The position numbers and the translations under genes were made by a program. Shown here piece by piece: positions 8,611-17,020 of a stretch of 64,000 nt of DNA. The notes beneath the pieces were generated by a model. That model had not been told where the DNA came from. It saw nothing but the letters and a program-made list of their open reading frames with translations, and did not search any database. The stretch spans positions 5,120-69,119 of the forward strand of contig CAZRLO010000004.1 in NCBI GenBank assembly GCA_964600965.1. The letters run 5' to 3'. How positions within the stretch are numbered: the stretch's first letter is position 1; every line of letters starts with the position of its first letter. The DNA is from UBA5972 sp964600965 (GTDB lineage Bacteria; Pseudomonadota; Alphaproteobacteria; Rhodobacterales; Rhodobacteraceae).

Positions 8611-8863
8611 GCCGCAACTTGTGCCCGGCGCGGCCCAAGTTGCAACCCCTGCATCATTGTTCCCGAAATACTCGCCCCAATTTGGCGCCACGCATGAATT
8701 CCCCGCACCAAAGGCCTTGCACCCGCCGGTGCTTTGCCCTAAATCACCGCGCATCAAATCCACAGGCGGGTCTTGCGGGTTTCGGGACAGACATCCCCGA
8801 CGCTCCACCGGTTGGGCACATGCTCTTCTCCCGCTCAAGGTTCAAACCGGAAAGGAAACGACA
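8611..8863 (+). promoter_or_regulatory. rpsB leader and promoter region
   Basis: 253 bp between divergent psuK and rpsB. A plausible sigma-70 pair is TTGCAC (8717-8722) and TAAATC (8740-8745) with a 17-bp spacer, leaving a leader of about 115 nt. Long rpsB leaders are often sites of feedback control by S2, but no specific leader motif was recognised. A ribosome-binding site AAGGAAA lies about 7 nt before the rpsB ATG. Confidence 0.4.
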
Positions 8864-9640
8864 ATGGCTCTGCCAGAGTTTACATTGCGCCAATTGCTTG
8901 AAGCAGGCGTACATTACGGCCACCAGACACATCGCTGGAACCCGCGCATGGATCAATACATCTATGGCGCCAAAGGCGGCATTCACATCATGGACCTGAC
9001 ACAGACGGTCCCGTTGCTGGATGCGGCCCTGAACGCGGTGCGTGAAACCGTCGCCAAGAACGGGCGCATTCTGTTCGTGGCCACCAAGCGGCAGGCGCAA
9101 AAGGCCATTGCCGATGCCGCCGAGCGTTCGGCGCAATATTACATGAATCACCGCTGGCTGGGCGGCACGCTGACCAACTGGCAAACCGTCTCCAAATCGA
9201 TTCAGCGCCTGAAAGCGATCGACGAACAGATGGTCGAGGGGGCGGACGGGCTGACCAAGAAGGAACGTCTGGGCATCGAGCGCGAGCAGAACAAATTACA
9301 GGCGTCCCTGGGCGGCATTCGCGAAATGGGCGGCGTGCCTGATCTGGTCGTGGTGATCGACACCAACAAAGAGGCGCTGGCCGTGGCCGAAGCCAACAAG
9401 CTGGGCATCCCGGTCGTCGCGGTTCTGGACAGCAATTCCTCGCCCGCGGGCATCGATTTTCCGATCCCCGGCAACGATGACGCGGCGCGCGCCATCGCGC
9501 TTTACTGCGATCTGATTGCCCGCGCGGCGCTGGATGGCATGACCGCGCAGATGGGTTCGCGCGGGGTCGATGTCGGCGCGCTGAGCGAAGCCCCGGTCGA
9601 AGAGGCCGTGGCCGAAACGCCGGCGACCGCCGAAACCTGA
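8864..9640 (+). CDS. rpsB: 30S ribosomal protein S2
   Basis: 258 residues, the normal length for alphaproteobacterial S2. Conserved features are LLEAGVHYGHQTHRWNPRM at the N-terminus, the NHRWLGGTLTNWQTV block near residue 95, PDLVVVIDTNKEALAVAEA, and GIPVVAVLDSNSSP before the end. It is a component of the small ribosomal subunit, binding at the back of the 30S head with S1. It is followed 92 bp later by tsf, the usual bacterial pair. The start is fixed by AAGGAAA upstream and by family alignment, despite an open frame running far upstream. Confidence 0.98.
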   Translation: MALPEFTLRQLLEAGVHYGHQTHRWNPRMDQYIYGAKGGIHIMDLTQTVPLLDAALNAVRETVAKNGRILFVATKRQAQKAIADAAERSAQYYMNHRWLGGTLTNWQTVSKSIQRLKAIDEQMVEGADGLTKKERLGIEREQNKLQASLGGIREMGGVPDLVVVIDTNKEALAVAEANKLGIPVVAVLDSNSSPAGIDFPIPGNDDAARAIALYCDLIARAALDGMTAQMGSRGVDVGALSEAPVEEAVAETPATAET

Positions 9641-9732
9641 CCGGCCGCCGCTCAACGGCCATGAAACGGGGCAGGGGCGACCGGTGCCCCGCTCTAGCAA
9701 TCAGACAAACCTCCCAATGAAGGAGAAACCAG

Positions 9733-10608
9733 ATGGCGATTACAGCTAAAATGGTGAAAGAGCTGCGTGACGTATCGGGCGCCGGCATGATGGACGCCAA
9801 GCGCGCCCTGACGGAGACCGAGGGCGAAATGGAGGCGGCGATCGACTGGCTCAGGACCAAGGGTCTGGCCAAGGCCGCGAAAAAATCGGGCCGCACCGCC
9901 GCCGAAGGGCTGGTAGGGGTCGCGACCGAAGGCGGCGTCGGGGTGGTGGTCGAGGTGAACTCGGAAACCGATTTCGTCGCCAAGAATTCGGAATTTCAGG
10001 AAATGGTGGCCGGCATTACCCAGGCCGCCCTTGGCGTCGACGATCTGGACGCGCTGATCGCGGCCGATCTGAACGGCAAACCGGTCGGCGATGCCGTCAC
10101 CGAGAAAGTCGGCACCATCGGCGAAAACATGTCGGTGCGGCGCATGGCCCGGCTCGACGGGGATGCGGTGGCCAGCTACGTTCACAACGCCGCCGCGCCC
10201 GGCATGGGCAAGATCGGCGTGCTGGTGGCGCTGAAAGGCACGGACAACGGCATCGGCAAGCAGATCGCCATGCACGTCGCGGCCGCCAACCCGGCATCGC
10301 TGTCGGAATCCGATCTCGATGCGGCGCTGGTCGAACGTGAAAAGGCAGTCCTGACCGAACAGGCGCGCGAAAGCGGCAAGCCCGACAACATCATCGAGAA
10401 CATGATCAAGGGCCGGATGAAGAAGTATTTCGAGGAAGTCACCCTGCTGAACCAGAAATTCGTGATCAACCCCGATGTGACGGTCGCGCAGGCCGCGACC
10501 GAAGCCGGGGCCGAGGTTCTGGGCTTCGTACGGCTGGAAGTCGGCGAAGGGATCGAAAAAAAGACCGAAGATTTTGCCGCCGAAGTCGCGAAAACCATGG
10601 GCGGCTGA
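9733..10608 (+). CDS. tsf: elongation factor Ts
   Basis: 291-residue EF-Ts, the guanine-nucleotide exchange factor for EF-Tu. The N-terminal UBA-like domain has VKELRDVSGAGMMDAKRAL; the core has EVNSETDFVAKNSEF, in which TDFV contacts EF-Tu; the coiled-coil region and a typical C-terminal VLGFVRLEVGEG follow. Strong ribosome-binding site AAGGAG 9 nt upstream. It is the second gene of rpsB-tsf and ends in a strong intrinsic terminator. Confidence 0.98.
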   Translation: MAITAKMVKELRDVSGAGMMDAKRALTETEGEMEAAIDWLRTKGLAKAAKKSGRTAAEGLVGVATEGGVGVVVEVNSETDFVAKNSEFQEMVAGITQAALGVDDLDALIAADLNGKPVGDAVTEKVGTIGENMSVRRMARLDGDAVASYVHNAAAPGMGKIGVLVALKGTDNGIGKQIAMHVAAANPASLSESDLDAALVEREKAVLTEQARESGKPDNIIENMIKGRMKKYFEEVTLLNQKFVINPDVTVAQAATEAGAEVLGFVRLEVGEGIEKKTEDFAAEVAKTMGG

Positions 10609-10630
10609 TCAACCCGGGCCTGTTACCGCG

Positions 10631-10661
10631 AAAAGCCCCGGTCGTGTCCGGGGCTTTTTTT
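10631..10661 (+). terminator. intrinsic terminator of rpsB-tsf
   Basis: AAAAGCCCCGG and CCGGGGCTTTT pair around TCGTGT, followed by further Ts to 10661. It lies 22 nt after the tsf stop codon on the plus strand. Confidence 0.93.
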
Positions 10662-11186
10662 GTTGGGTCCACACCACTTATTCCGCCCCAACAGCGCCGA
10701 AAGCACCGCCGCAAATCGTCTGCCCGCCCCGATGGGAAGGCATTTTGCGGTGGTGTGCATTTTCTAAGGCTCTTTCGGCGAAAGAGAGGTAAAGCGGCGA
10801 TCATCAAAGGTGCATCGCCAAGTCGGCAGGCAGGCGATCTCCGGGTTTGCGCGTGGTCACAAGGCAATTCGGAAAAGTGGAAACTTCCACAGCTTACAGC
10901 AACGAACAAAGGAAAACGGCGCCGGATCAACCGACGCCGTTATCCCGTCTCAGCAATCGGTCTTTGAAGAGGGAACCTCAAAGCGACAGATCGACCAGGC
11001 GGGAGACCAAAAGAACTATTCATCCGGCGACCCCCGAAGCCCCCTGCAACCGGAAATTCCCGGTCTTGCAAAAAACTCCACGCTCCCTGGCATCAATAGC
11101 CACCACTCTTGGAACAGGGGCACCATGCCTTACGTAGCGTTAGGCGGAAAGTAACGGATACCCTACCTTTGCGCCAAATGTCGGGG
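10662..11186. other. long convergent gap with several hairpins, no assigned gene
   Basis: A 525-bp gap between the tsf terminator and the 3' end of the luxR-type gene, with noticeably lower GC than its neighbours. Three short perfect stems lie in it: CTCTTTC/GAAAGAG (10770-10786), GTGGAA/TTCCAC (10877-10890) and AACGGCG/CGCCGTT (10915-10941). Several plus-strand frames are open, the longest 10810-11154, but third-position GC is low and no family is recognised, so no CDS is called. Confidence 0.4.
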
Positions 11187-11990
11187 TCACGAAGTAGGGA
11201 ATACCTTACCTTCGCCGGTTTTCTCGCGCTCAAATAGGAAAAACTGATTCTGGACCGACGCTTTCAGGACCGCCTGCGCGGTGGTGTCGGCGTTGAGGTT
11301 GGCGCGGGCCAGCCGCAGATGTTTTTCGATCGTCGCCTGATTGAGCCCCATGATCATGGCGATTTCCTGCGCGGTCTTGCCATCGGCCACCCATTGCAGC
11401 ACTTCGCGCTGGCGCTCGGTCAGGGGCGTGCTCTGCCGTTCAAAGGGCAGGCTGGCGATCTTCTGGTCCATCACCAGGTTCAGGATTTCGATCTTCGCAC
11501 CATGGCGCGCCCAGATCACCTCGACATCCGCCTGATCCAGACCGGCGCGGGCGCAAAGACCGATGGCGGATTTGCTGCGCTCGGTCGCCTGGGCAAAGCT
11601 GATCGAATAACCGGCATGCACGCCCATCCGTACGTTGAGATCAAGGATCTTGTTTTCGTTGTCGGTATTCCTGCCAGCCCTGCGCCGGTCTTCGGCCCAT
11701 TGCCAGCTACAGGCCCCCACATGGCCCATGGACCAGATCGCCATTGGCGCGTGAATATAGAGCGCTTCGCCGAAAAACAGATCGATATAGGATTTGTCGT
11801 GGTTGGTCAGCACGATCGAATCCGAGATGTCGCCGAACTTGCCTCGCGTGTGAAACCGGTTGGCCCCGTAGATCATCCGGTCAAAGCCGAATTCCGCCAT
11901 CTTGGCGACATGCAGCGCCCAGACCTGTTCGATGCGCGTGCAGTTCAGCACTTCGCCGACATGATCGAGATCGGATTTCATAACAGGCAT
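11187..11990 (-). CDS. LuxR family transcriptional regulator with autoinducer-binding domain
   Basis: 267 residues. The N-terminal part (about 20-165) is laid out like an autoinducer-binding domain, with DKSYIDLFFGEALYIHAPM in the ligand-pocket region followed by aromatic residues (IWSMGHVGACSW). The aspartate of the usual DP pair is replaced (YIHAP), so acyl-homoserine lactone binding is uncertain. The C-terminal GerE-type helix-turn-helix (residues about 190-250) has TPLTERQREVLQWVADGKTA, then EIAMIMGLNQATIEKHLRLA. No luxI lies in the window, so it is a LuxR solo here. Divergent from the ThDP enzyme gene, a candidate target (inference). Confidence 0.85.
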   Translation of the reverse strand: MPVMKSDLDHVGEVLNCTRIEQVWALHVAKMAEFGFDRMIYGANRFHTRGKFGDISDSIVLTNHDKSYIDLFFGEALYIHAPMAIWSMGHVGACSWQWAEDRRRAGRNTDNENKILDLNVRMGVHAGYSISFAQATERSKSAIGLCARAGLDQADVEVIWARHGAKIEILNLVMDQKIASLPFERQSTPLTERQREVLQWVADGKTAQEIAMIMGLNQATIEKHLRLARANLNADTTAQAVLKASVQNQFFLFEREKTGEGKVFPTS

Positions 11991-12169
11991 CAGCAGACAT
12001 TGACCAGAGCGGAACCAGTATCCTATCGGAGTTCACTCGCGATTGTCGAGCCGTTCTCGCAATCAAGACATGCCACGCCTAACGGCCGGTTTCGCGTACA
12101 TTCCGCTGGCAACCCGATTTGTGGCTGTCTAACCTGCGCCAAAGACGAGCCGAAACATGGGATCAAAAT

Positions 12170-13810
12170 ATGCGGTCTGGTGGCAATATTCTGGTGGATT
12201 GCCTGCTTGAACAAGGGGTGAGCACCGCCTTTGGCGTGCCGGGGGAAAGCTATCTGGATGTGCTGGACGCGCTTTTTTCGGTGCAGAACAGGTTGCGCCT
12301 GATCGGTGCGCGGCACGAAAGCGGTGCGGCCTTCATGGCCGAGGCATATGGCAAACTGACCGGCGTACCCGGCATTTGTTTCGTGACACGCGGGCCCGGG
12401 GCCTGCAACGCGTCGATCGGGGTTCACACGGCGGCGCAGAATTCGTCGCCGATGATCCTGTTCGTCGGGCAGATCGCGCGGGACATGCGCCAGCGCGAGG
12501 CATTTCAGGAAATCGACTATCGCGGTTTCTTTGGCGGTATTGCCAAATGGGTGACCGAGATCGACCGCGTCGACCGCATCCCCGAAACCATCGCCCGCGC
12601 CTTTGCCACCGCCTTGTCCGGCCGTCCCGGCCCGGTCGTGATCGCGCTGCCCGAGGATATGCTGCGCGAACAATGCGCCGCAAAAGCCGCCCAGCGCGTG
12701 GTCGTGCCGCTGGCGGTACCGGCGGCCACGGCCTTGGATGATGCTTCAGCTTTGCTCCGTAAGGCATTGAAACCGCTAATTTTAGTTGGCGGTGGTGGGT
12801 GGAATGATGCGGCGCGGGCCGATTTGCGCACCTTCGCAGAAGCCAACCATCTGCCGGTGGCGGTGGCGTTCCGCTCGCAGGACCTGATCGACAATTCCAG
12901 CCCCAGCTATGTTGGCGACGCCGGTGTCGGCACGGCCGCCTATATGCCGGAACTGCTGCGCGAGGCCGATCTGATCCTTGCCATCAACATTCGGTTCGGG
13001 GAAACCGTCACCGATGGCTGGTCACTGTTTGACGTGCCGCGCATGGCCGCGACGCTGATCCATTCCCATGCCTCTGCGGCGGAGATCGGCAAGATCTATC
13101 AGCCTGACGTGGCGCTGCAATGCGGCCCGGCAGCGCTGCTGCAGGCGCTGGCACAGGGGCCGGTGCTGGGCGACTGGCGCGACTGGAGCCGCGCGGCGCG
13201 GGCATCGTTCGTGGCAATGCAGCGCACCACCAATCAGCGCGGTGCGGTCAACATGGCCGAGATCACCCGCTGGCTCGACCGGGAACTGGCGGAGGATGTG
13301 ATCGTCACCAACGGCGCGGGCAACTTTTCGGCGTGGCCGTCGAAATTCCTGACTTATTCCGCCCCCCGGCGCCTGCTGGCCCCGCAAAGCGGCGCGATGG
13401 GGGCCGGGCTGCCGGCGGCCATCGCCGCGCGGGCGGCGCATCCGGACCGACAGGTGGTGTGCTTTGCCGGTGACGGTGATCTGCAAATGAGCCTGCCCGA
13501 ACTTGGCGCGGCCATGCAGGAGGGCCTGCAACCGATAATCCTGTTACTGAACAACGGGCTCTATGGCACCATTCGTGCGCATCAGGCGCGGAATTACCCC
13601 GGTCGACGGCTCGCCACCACGATCCATAACCCCGATTTTGTGGCGCTGGCGCAATCCTATGGCTTTTTTGCCGCAAGGGTGACCCAGACCGCCGAATTCG
13701 CCCAAGCCTTCCGGCGCGCGGCCGCAAGCGGCTCGGGCGGCCTCGTGGAGCTGATGATCGACCCGCGCGACATCTCGGCCTTCAGCCGGATTGACGAGGG
13801 CGAAGGATGA
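12170..13810 (+). CDS. thiamine-diphosphate enzyme, acetolactate synthase-like
   Basis: 546 residues with the three ThDP-enzyme domains in order. The N-terminal pyrimidine-binding domain has GARHESGAAFMAEAYGKLTG with the activating glutamate; the central domain has PLILVGGGGWNDAARADL; the C-terminal cofactor domain has CFAGDGDLQMSLPELG followed by LLLNNGLYGT, the GDG...NN diphosphate/Mg motif. It resembles acetolactate synthase large subunits and related decarboxylases, but no small regulatory subunit is nearby, so a catabolic decarboxylase or ligase is equally possible. ATG at 12170 is preferred to a TTG at 12119 because the family begins near this point. A FAD oxidoreductase follows on the same strand. 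Confidence 0.85.
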   Translation: MRSGGNILVDCLLEQGVSTAFGVPGESYLDVLDALFSVQNRLRLIGARHESGAAFMAEAYGKLTGVPGICFVTRGPGACNASIGVHTAAQNSSPMILFVGQIARDMRQREAFQEIDYRGFFGGIAKWVTEIDRVDRIPETIARAFATALSGRPGPVVIALPEDMLREQCAAKAAQRVVVPLAVPAATALDDASALLRKALKPLILVGGGGWNDAARADLRTFAEANHLPVAVAFRSQDLIDNSSPSYVGDAGVGTAAYMPELLREADLILAINIRFGETVTDGWSLFDVPRMAATLIHSHASAAEIGKIYQPDVALQCGPAALLQALAQGPVLGDWRDWSRAARASFVAMQRTTNQRGAVNMAEITRWLDRELAEDVIVTNGAGNFSAWPSKFLTYSAPRRLLAPQSGAMGAGLPAAIAARAAHPDRQVVCFAGDGDLQMSLPELGAAMQEGLQPIILLLNNGLYGTIRAHQARNYPGRRLATTIHNPDFVALAQSYGFFAARVTQTAEFAQAFRRAAASGSGGLVELMIDPRDISAFSRIDEGEG

Positions 13811-13978
13811 ACGACGCAATCCGGGCGAAACCTTTCGTTAACCTTTGCAGTAATCCAACATTTCGGGTATTTGTATCCCTGAATTGCGCCGAAATCATTG
13901 AATTTTTCCGATATCCCGCCGAATTGTCCACATCGCGGCGCAAGCCGCAGGTGCCCCCGTGGCCCCGGCGATGACGTC

Positions 13979-15169
13979 GTGACGCGGCCTTCCAACCCGC
14001 AAATCCTGATCATCGGCGGCGGTGTGATCGGTAACGCCATCGCCTATTTTTTGTCGCTGGACCCCGGGCTGCGTGATCAGATCGTTGTGGTCGAGCGCGA
14101 TCCGACGTTTCGAACCGCGTCGACCGCATTATCCGCCGCGTCCATCCGAACCCAGTTTTCCAACGCGCTGAACGTGCAAATCTCGAAATTCGGTGCCGAA
14201 TTCATCCGCAATTTCAGCGGCTTGTTTTCACAAGCTGATCCCGGGCCGGATCTGGAATTTCGTGAAAACGGCTATCTGTTTCTGGCCGGGACCCAGGAGC
14301 AGGCGGCGCTGATCCGGGAAAACCACGCCATACAATCCGCCGCCGGGGCCGATGTGATCCTGCTGGAACCCGCTGCGATCCGCGACCGGTTCGGATATCT
14401 GAATACCAGTGACCTGCGGCTTGGTGCGCTGGGCGTCCGGGGCGAGGGGTGGTTTGACAACATGGGGCTGCATGGCGGGCTCAGGCGGCTTGCCAAGGGG
14501 CAGGGCGCCCGTTTCGTGACCGACGAGGTGGTCGGGTTCGACATGGCCGACAGGCGGCTTGTGGCGGCGCGCATGGCCTCGGGCGAAAGGCTGGTCGCGG
14601 GCGAATTCATCAATGCCGCGGGTCCGCGGGCCGCTGCACTGGCCCGTCTGGCGGGCGTTGCGCTGCCGATTGAGGCCCGCAAGCGCACCACCTTCGCGTT
14701 TCAGACGCCCGAGCCGCCACCGCCCGACGCGCCCCTGATGGTGGACCCGACGGGATTTTATGTGCGCCCGGAGCGGGATTTCTGGATCGGCGCGTGCCAG
14801 CCCGATCCGGACCCGATGGTGGATGCCGACGATTTCACCCCGACTTACGCCGAGTTTGACGAAACGCTCTGGCCGGGCCTTGCCGCGCGATCGCCGCTGT
14901 TTGAGGCGATGAAATTTCGCCGCGCCTGGGCCGGGCATTATGCCTATAACGTGTTGGACCAGAATGCCGTGCTGGGGCGGCATCCCGAAGTCGACAACCT
15001 GATATTTGCCAACGGCTTTTCCGGGCACGGTCTGCAGCAGGCACCGGCCGTCGGTCGCGGGATTGCCGAGCTCATCCGTTTCGGCCGTTACACCAGCCTG
15101 GACCTTGCACCGCTTGGATATGAACGAATCATAAGTGGCCGGCCTTTTAATGAACGCAACGTGGTATGA
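13979..15169 (+). CDS. FAD-dependent oxidoreductase (DAO family)
   Basis: 396 residues. The N-terminal ILIIGGGVIGNAIAYFLS is the dinucleotide-binding fold that holds the FAD ADP moiety, followed by VVVERDP at the end of the second strand. The C-terminal AVLGRHPEVDNLIFANGFSG, then HGLQQAPAVGRGIAELI, is the second FAD-contacting block of D-amino-acid, glycine or sarcosine oxidase-like proteins. The substrate is probably an amine or amino acid but cannot be named. GTG at 13979, ahead of TRPSNPQILIIGG, gives the family-typical N-terminus, and a longer TTG start (13898) is less likely. 168 bp separate it from the ThDP gene, so an operon is possible. Confidence 0.83.
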   Translation: MTRPSNPQILIIGGGVIGNAIAYFLSLDPGLRDQIVVVERDPTFRTASTALSAASIRTQFSNALNVQISKFGAEFIRNFSGLFSQADPGPDLEFRENGYLFLAGTQEQAALIRENHAIQSAAGADVILLEPAAIRDRFGYLNTSDLRLGALGVRGEGWFDNMGLHGGLRRLAKGQGARFVTDEVVGFDMADRRLVAARMASGERLVAGEFINAAGPRAAALARLAGVALPIEARKRTTFAFQTPEPPPPDAPLMVDPTGFYVRPERDFWIGACQPDPDPMVDADDFTPTYAEFDETLWPGLAARSPLFEAMKFRRAWAGHYAYNVLDQNAVLGRHPEVDNLIFANGFSGHGLQQAPAVGRGIAELIRFGRYTSLDLAPLGYERIISGRPFNERNVV

Positions 15170-15254
15170 GGGTATTGCAAAGCTTTGATATATATGGGAA
15201 TACACGATTTTACATAATATTCATTATGCGACTGATACCATGGTGCGAAATCCC

Positions 15255-16319
15255 CTAGAGCCGCCGTGCGACCAGGGCCCCTGCCAGAACCGTGCCGATG
15301 ATTCTGAAAACATGCATCATCGTCACGAAGGCCGGATTGGCATCGAGGCTAAGCGCGATCAGCGCCGTCTCGGTCACGCCGCCCGGCGCAAACGAGATCA
15401 ACAGCACGTCAAACGGTAACCCGGTCAACGGCGCCAGCAACAGAACCAGCGCCGCGTCCAGCGCCAGCATTGCCGTGACCGACAGCACGGCAAGCCCGAA
15501 CGTGCGCAACAGCAGACGCGGCGGAAACCCGGCGAATCTTCCGCCCAGCCCCGCGCCGACCACCACCTGCGCGGCGGCGACCAGCCATGCCGGCGGAACC
15601 GCAGCGGTCCACCCGCCCAGATGGCCCAGCGCGCTGAGGATCAACGGCCCGACCAGAATGCCGGCCGGCAACCGAAGCGCCCTGCCCCCGGCCTGTCCGA
15701 AAATCGCCGCCCCCAACAGGATCAGCGCGTCTGAGCCTGTAACGCCCGGGCGCGCACCCTCAAGGGTCATGCCCGCCGCACTTCCGACCTGTTCCCCGGT
15801 GAAAATCAAGAACAGGGTCGGCAGAACCGTAATCACCAGCGCGATGCGCGAGAATTGCTGAAGGCCAAGAATCCGCGCATCGCAGCCGGCCCTTTCGCCC
15901 ATGGCAATGCTTTCGATCAACCCGCCGGGCATGGCCGCAAAAAAAGCGGTCGGGCGGTCATAGCCGCCAATCCGGCGGAAAATCGCGAAATTGACCAGCA
16001 GCGCGGCCGCGACAAAAACCGGTATCCCCAGCACGGCAAACCGGTGATCCCACATGCGACCGGCAAACTCTGCGCTGAACGCGGCGCCGATCGCGACTCC
16101 GATGACCGCGACGAACAGATTGCGCAGCCCCATTGGCAGGACCGGTGAAATCCCAACGACGGCGACGCGCCCCAGCGCCGCCATCGCCGATGCGCCAAAG
16201 GCTCCCAGCAGAAATGGCATCGGCGCCCCGAGCCGCGATGCCACCCCTGCACCCGCGGCACCGATCAAAACCGCAAAACCGGTTTCGGCAAGTGTGGTCG
16301 GGGTCAGGCGCGCGCTCAT
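15255..16319 (-). CDS. AbrB family membrane protein (putative ammonia monooxygenase family)
   Basis: 354 residues, very hydrophobic, with about ten membrane segments in two similar halves (first half GVASRLGAPMPFLLGAFGAS, second half LRLPAGILVGPLILSALGHL), the layout of the AbrB/PF05145 family. The motifs AMPGGLIESIAMGERAGCD and LISFAPGGVTETALIALSL are the paired PGG loops. The family name is historical: a link to ammonia oxidation is not supported and a transporter role is more likely. Convergent with the FAD oxidoreductase. Divergent from the unknown gene at 16562. Confidence 0.85.
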   Translation of the reverse strand: MSARLTPTTLAETGFAVLIGAAGAGVASRLGAPMPFLLGAFGASAMAALGRVAVVGISPVLPMGLRNLFVAVIGVAIGAAFSAEFAGRMWDHRFAVLGIPVFVAAALLVNFAIFRRIGGYDRPTAFFAAMPGGLIESIAMGERAGCDARILGLQQFSRIALVITVLPTLFLIFTGEQVGSAAGMTLEGARPGVTGSDALILLGAAIFGQAGGRALRLPAGILVGPLILSALGHLGGWTAAVPPAWLVAAAQVVVGAGLGGRFAGFPPRLLLRTFGLAVLSVTAMLALDAALVLLLAPLTGLPFDVLLISFAPGGVTETALIALSLDANPAFVTMMHVFRIIGTVLAGALVARRL

Positions 16320-16561
16320 GCACCCCAGAATGGCACGATTGGCGCGAAAATCGGGCCTAAACCCGCTTTGAAGCGGCATATTTCTTGAATTTGTAACAAA
16401 ATGTTCAAATTTCCTGTTTACAGAGGCGAGCCTCGGTTTCTAAACTCAGGGTTGTTATAAAATGGGAACCGAAAGGCGATTCCGGCAATTTTCCAGTTTG
16501 AGTCCGAGTTTTTTGTATTTTTGTGCAGCCGATTTTACCTGATCTTCAGGAAAGCGACACA
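16320..16561. promoter_or_regulatory. AT-rich divergent promoter region
   Basis: 242 bp between the abrB-like gene and an unknown gene, AT-rich from 16380 to 16530. It contains the short dyad GAGGC-GA-GCCTC (16426-16437 region) and several T-rich blocks. It should carry two opposing promoters, and no box could be assigned with confidence. Confidence 0.35.
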
Positions 16562-17020
16562 ATGATCATCAACCACGATTTCGGGGCCTCGGGCCGATTG
16601 TCCCGGCGACTGGCACAGGTCGGGTTCGGGGAATTTCGGGCCGAAAATGCAGCCGATACATTGATGGTGGGGTTTGACGGCCCGACCAGTCTTGTCGGTT
16701 TTCGCAACGAACCCGATCACGCGATCTATCTTTCGGCGGCGCGATTTCTGGCGCTGACGGGGCCCGGGTTTCTTGGCCTGGATGCACAGGTCGTTTTGAC
16801 ACCGCTGGTTTCAAATGGCCACGACGTGCTTGATTTTGCCGCCGTTCTGGATCGTTTCGGATTTCGCGGCCGCTACCGCGCCGTGATCCGGCACCTGCCC
16901 GACCGCGATCTGGTGACACGCGAAGTTCGCGTCGCGTTTCCGAACCTCGACTTCGCCGTCGTGGAAATCGGCGACGGTGACGTTGGCCCGGTTGCCCGGA
17001 ACGCGCCTTCAGGCGGCTGA
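16562..17020 (+). CDS. conserved-looking hypothetical protein
   Basis: 152 residues of unknown function, without signal peptide or membrane segment. It begins MIINHDFGASGRLSRRLAQV and has alternating beta-like stretches (ADTLMVGFDG, LVGFRNEPDHAIYLSAARFL, AQVVLTPLV, FRGRYRAVIRHL). High third-position GC and the AGGAAAG site about 7 nt before ATG 16562 support a real gene. Its last 12 bp overlap the 3' end of the convergent PLP enzyme gene. I do not recognise the family. Confidence 0.65.
   Translation: MIINHDFGASGRLSRRLAQVGFGEFRAENAADTLMVGFDGPTSLVGFRNEPDHAIYLSAARFLALTGPGFLGLDAQVVLTPLVSNGHDVLDFAAVLDRFGFRGRYRAVIRHLPDRDLVTREVRVAFPNLDFAVVEIGDGDVGPVARNAPSGG

Noticed and set aside
6794..8638. One continuous minus-strand frame covering psuG and upstream DNA
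   Set aside because: The part upstream of 7726 is the wrong frame of psuK, which is a clear PfkB kinase. The genuine psuG starts at 7726.
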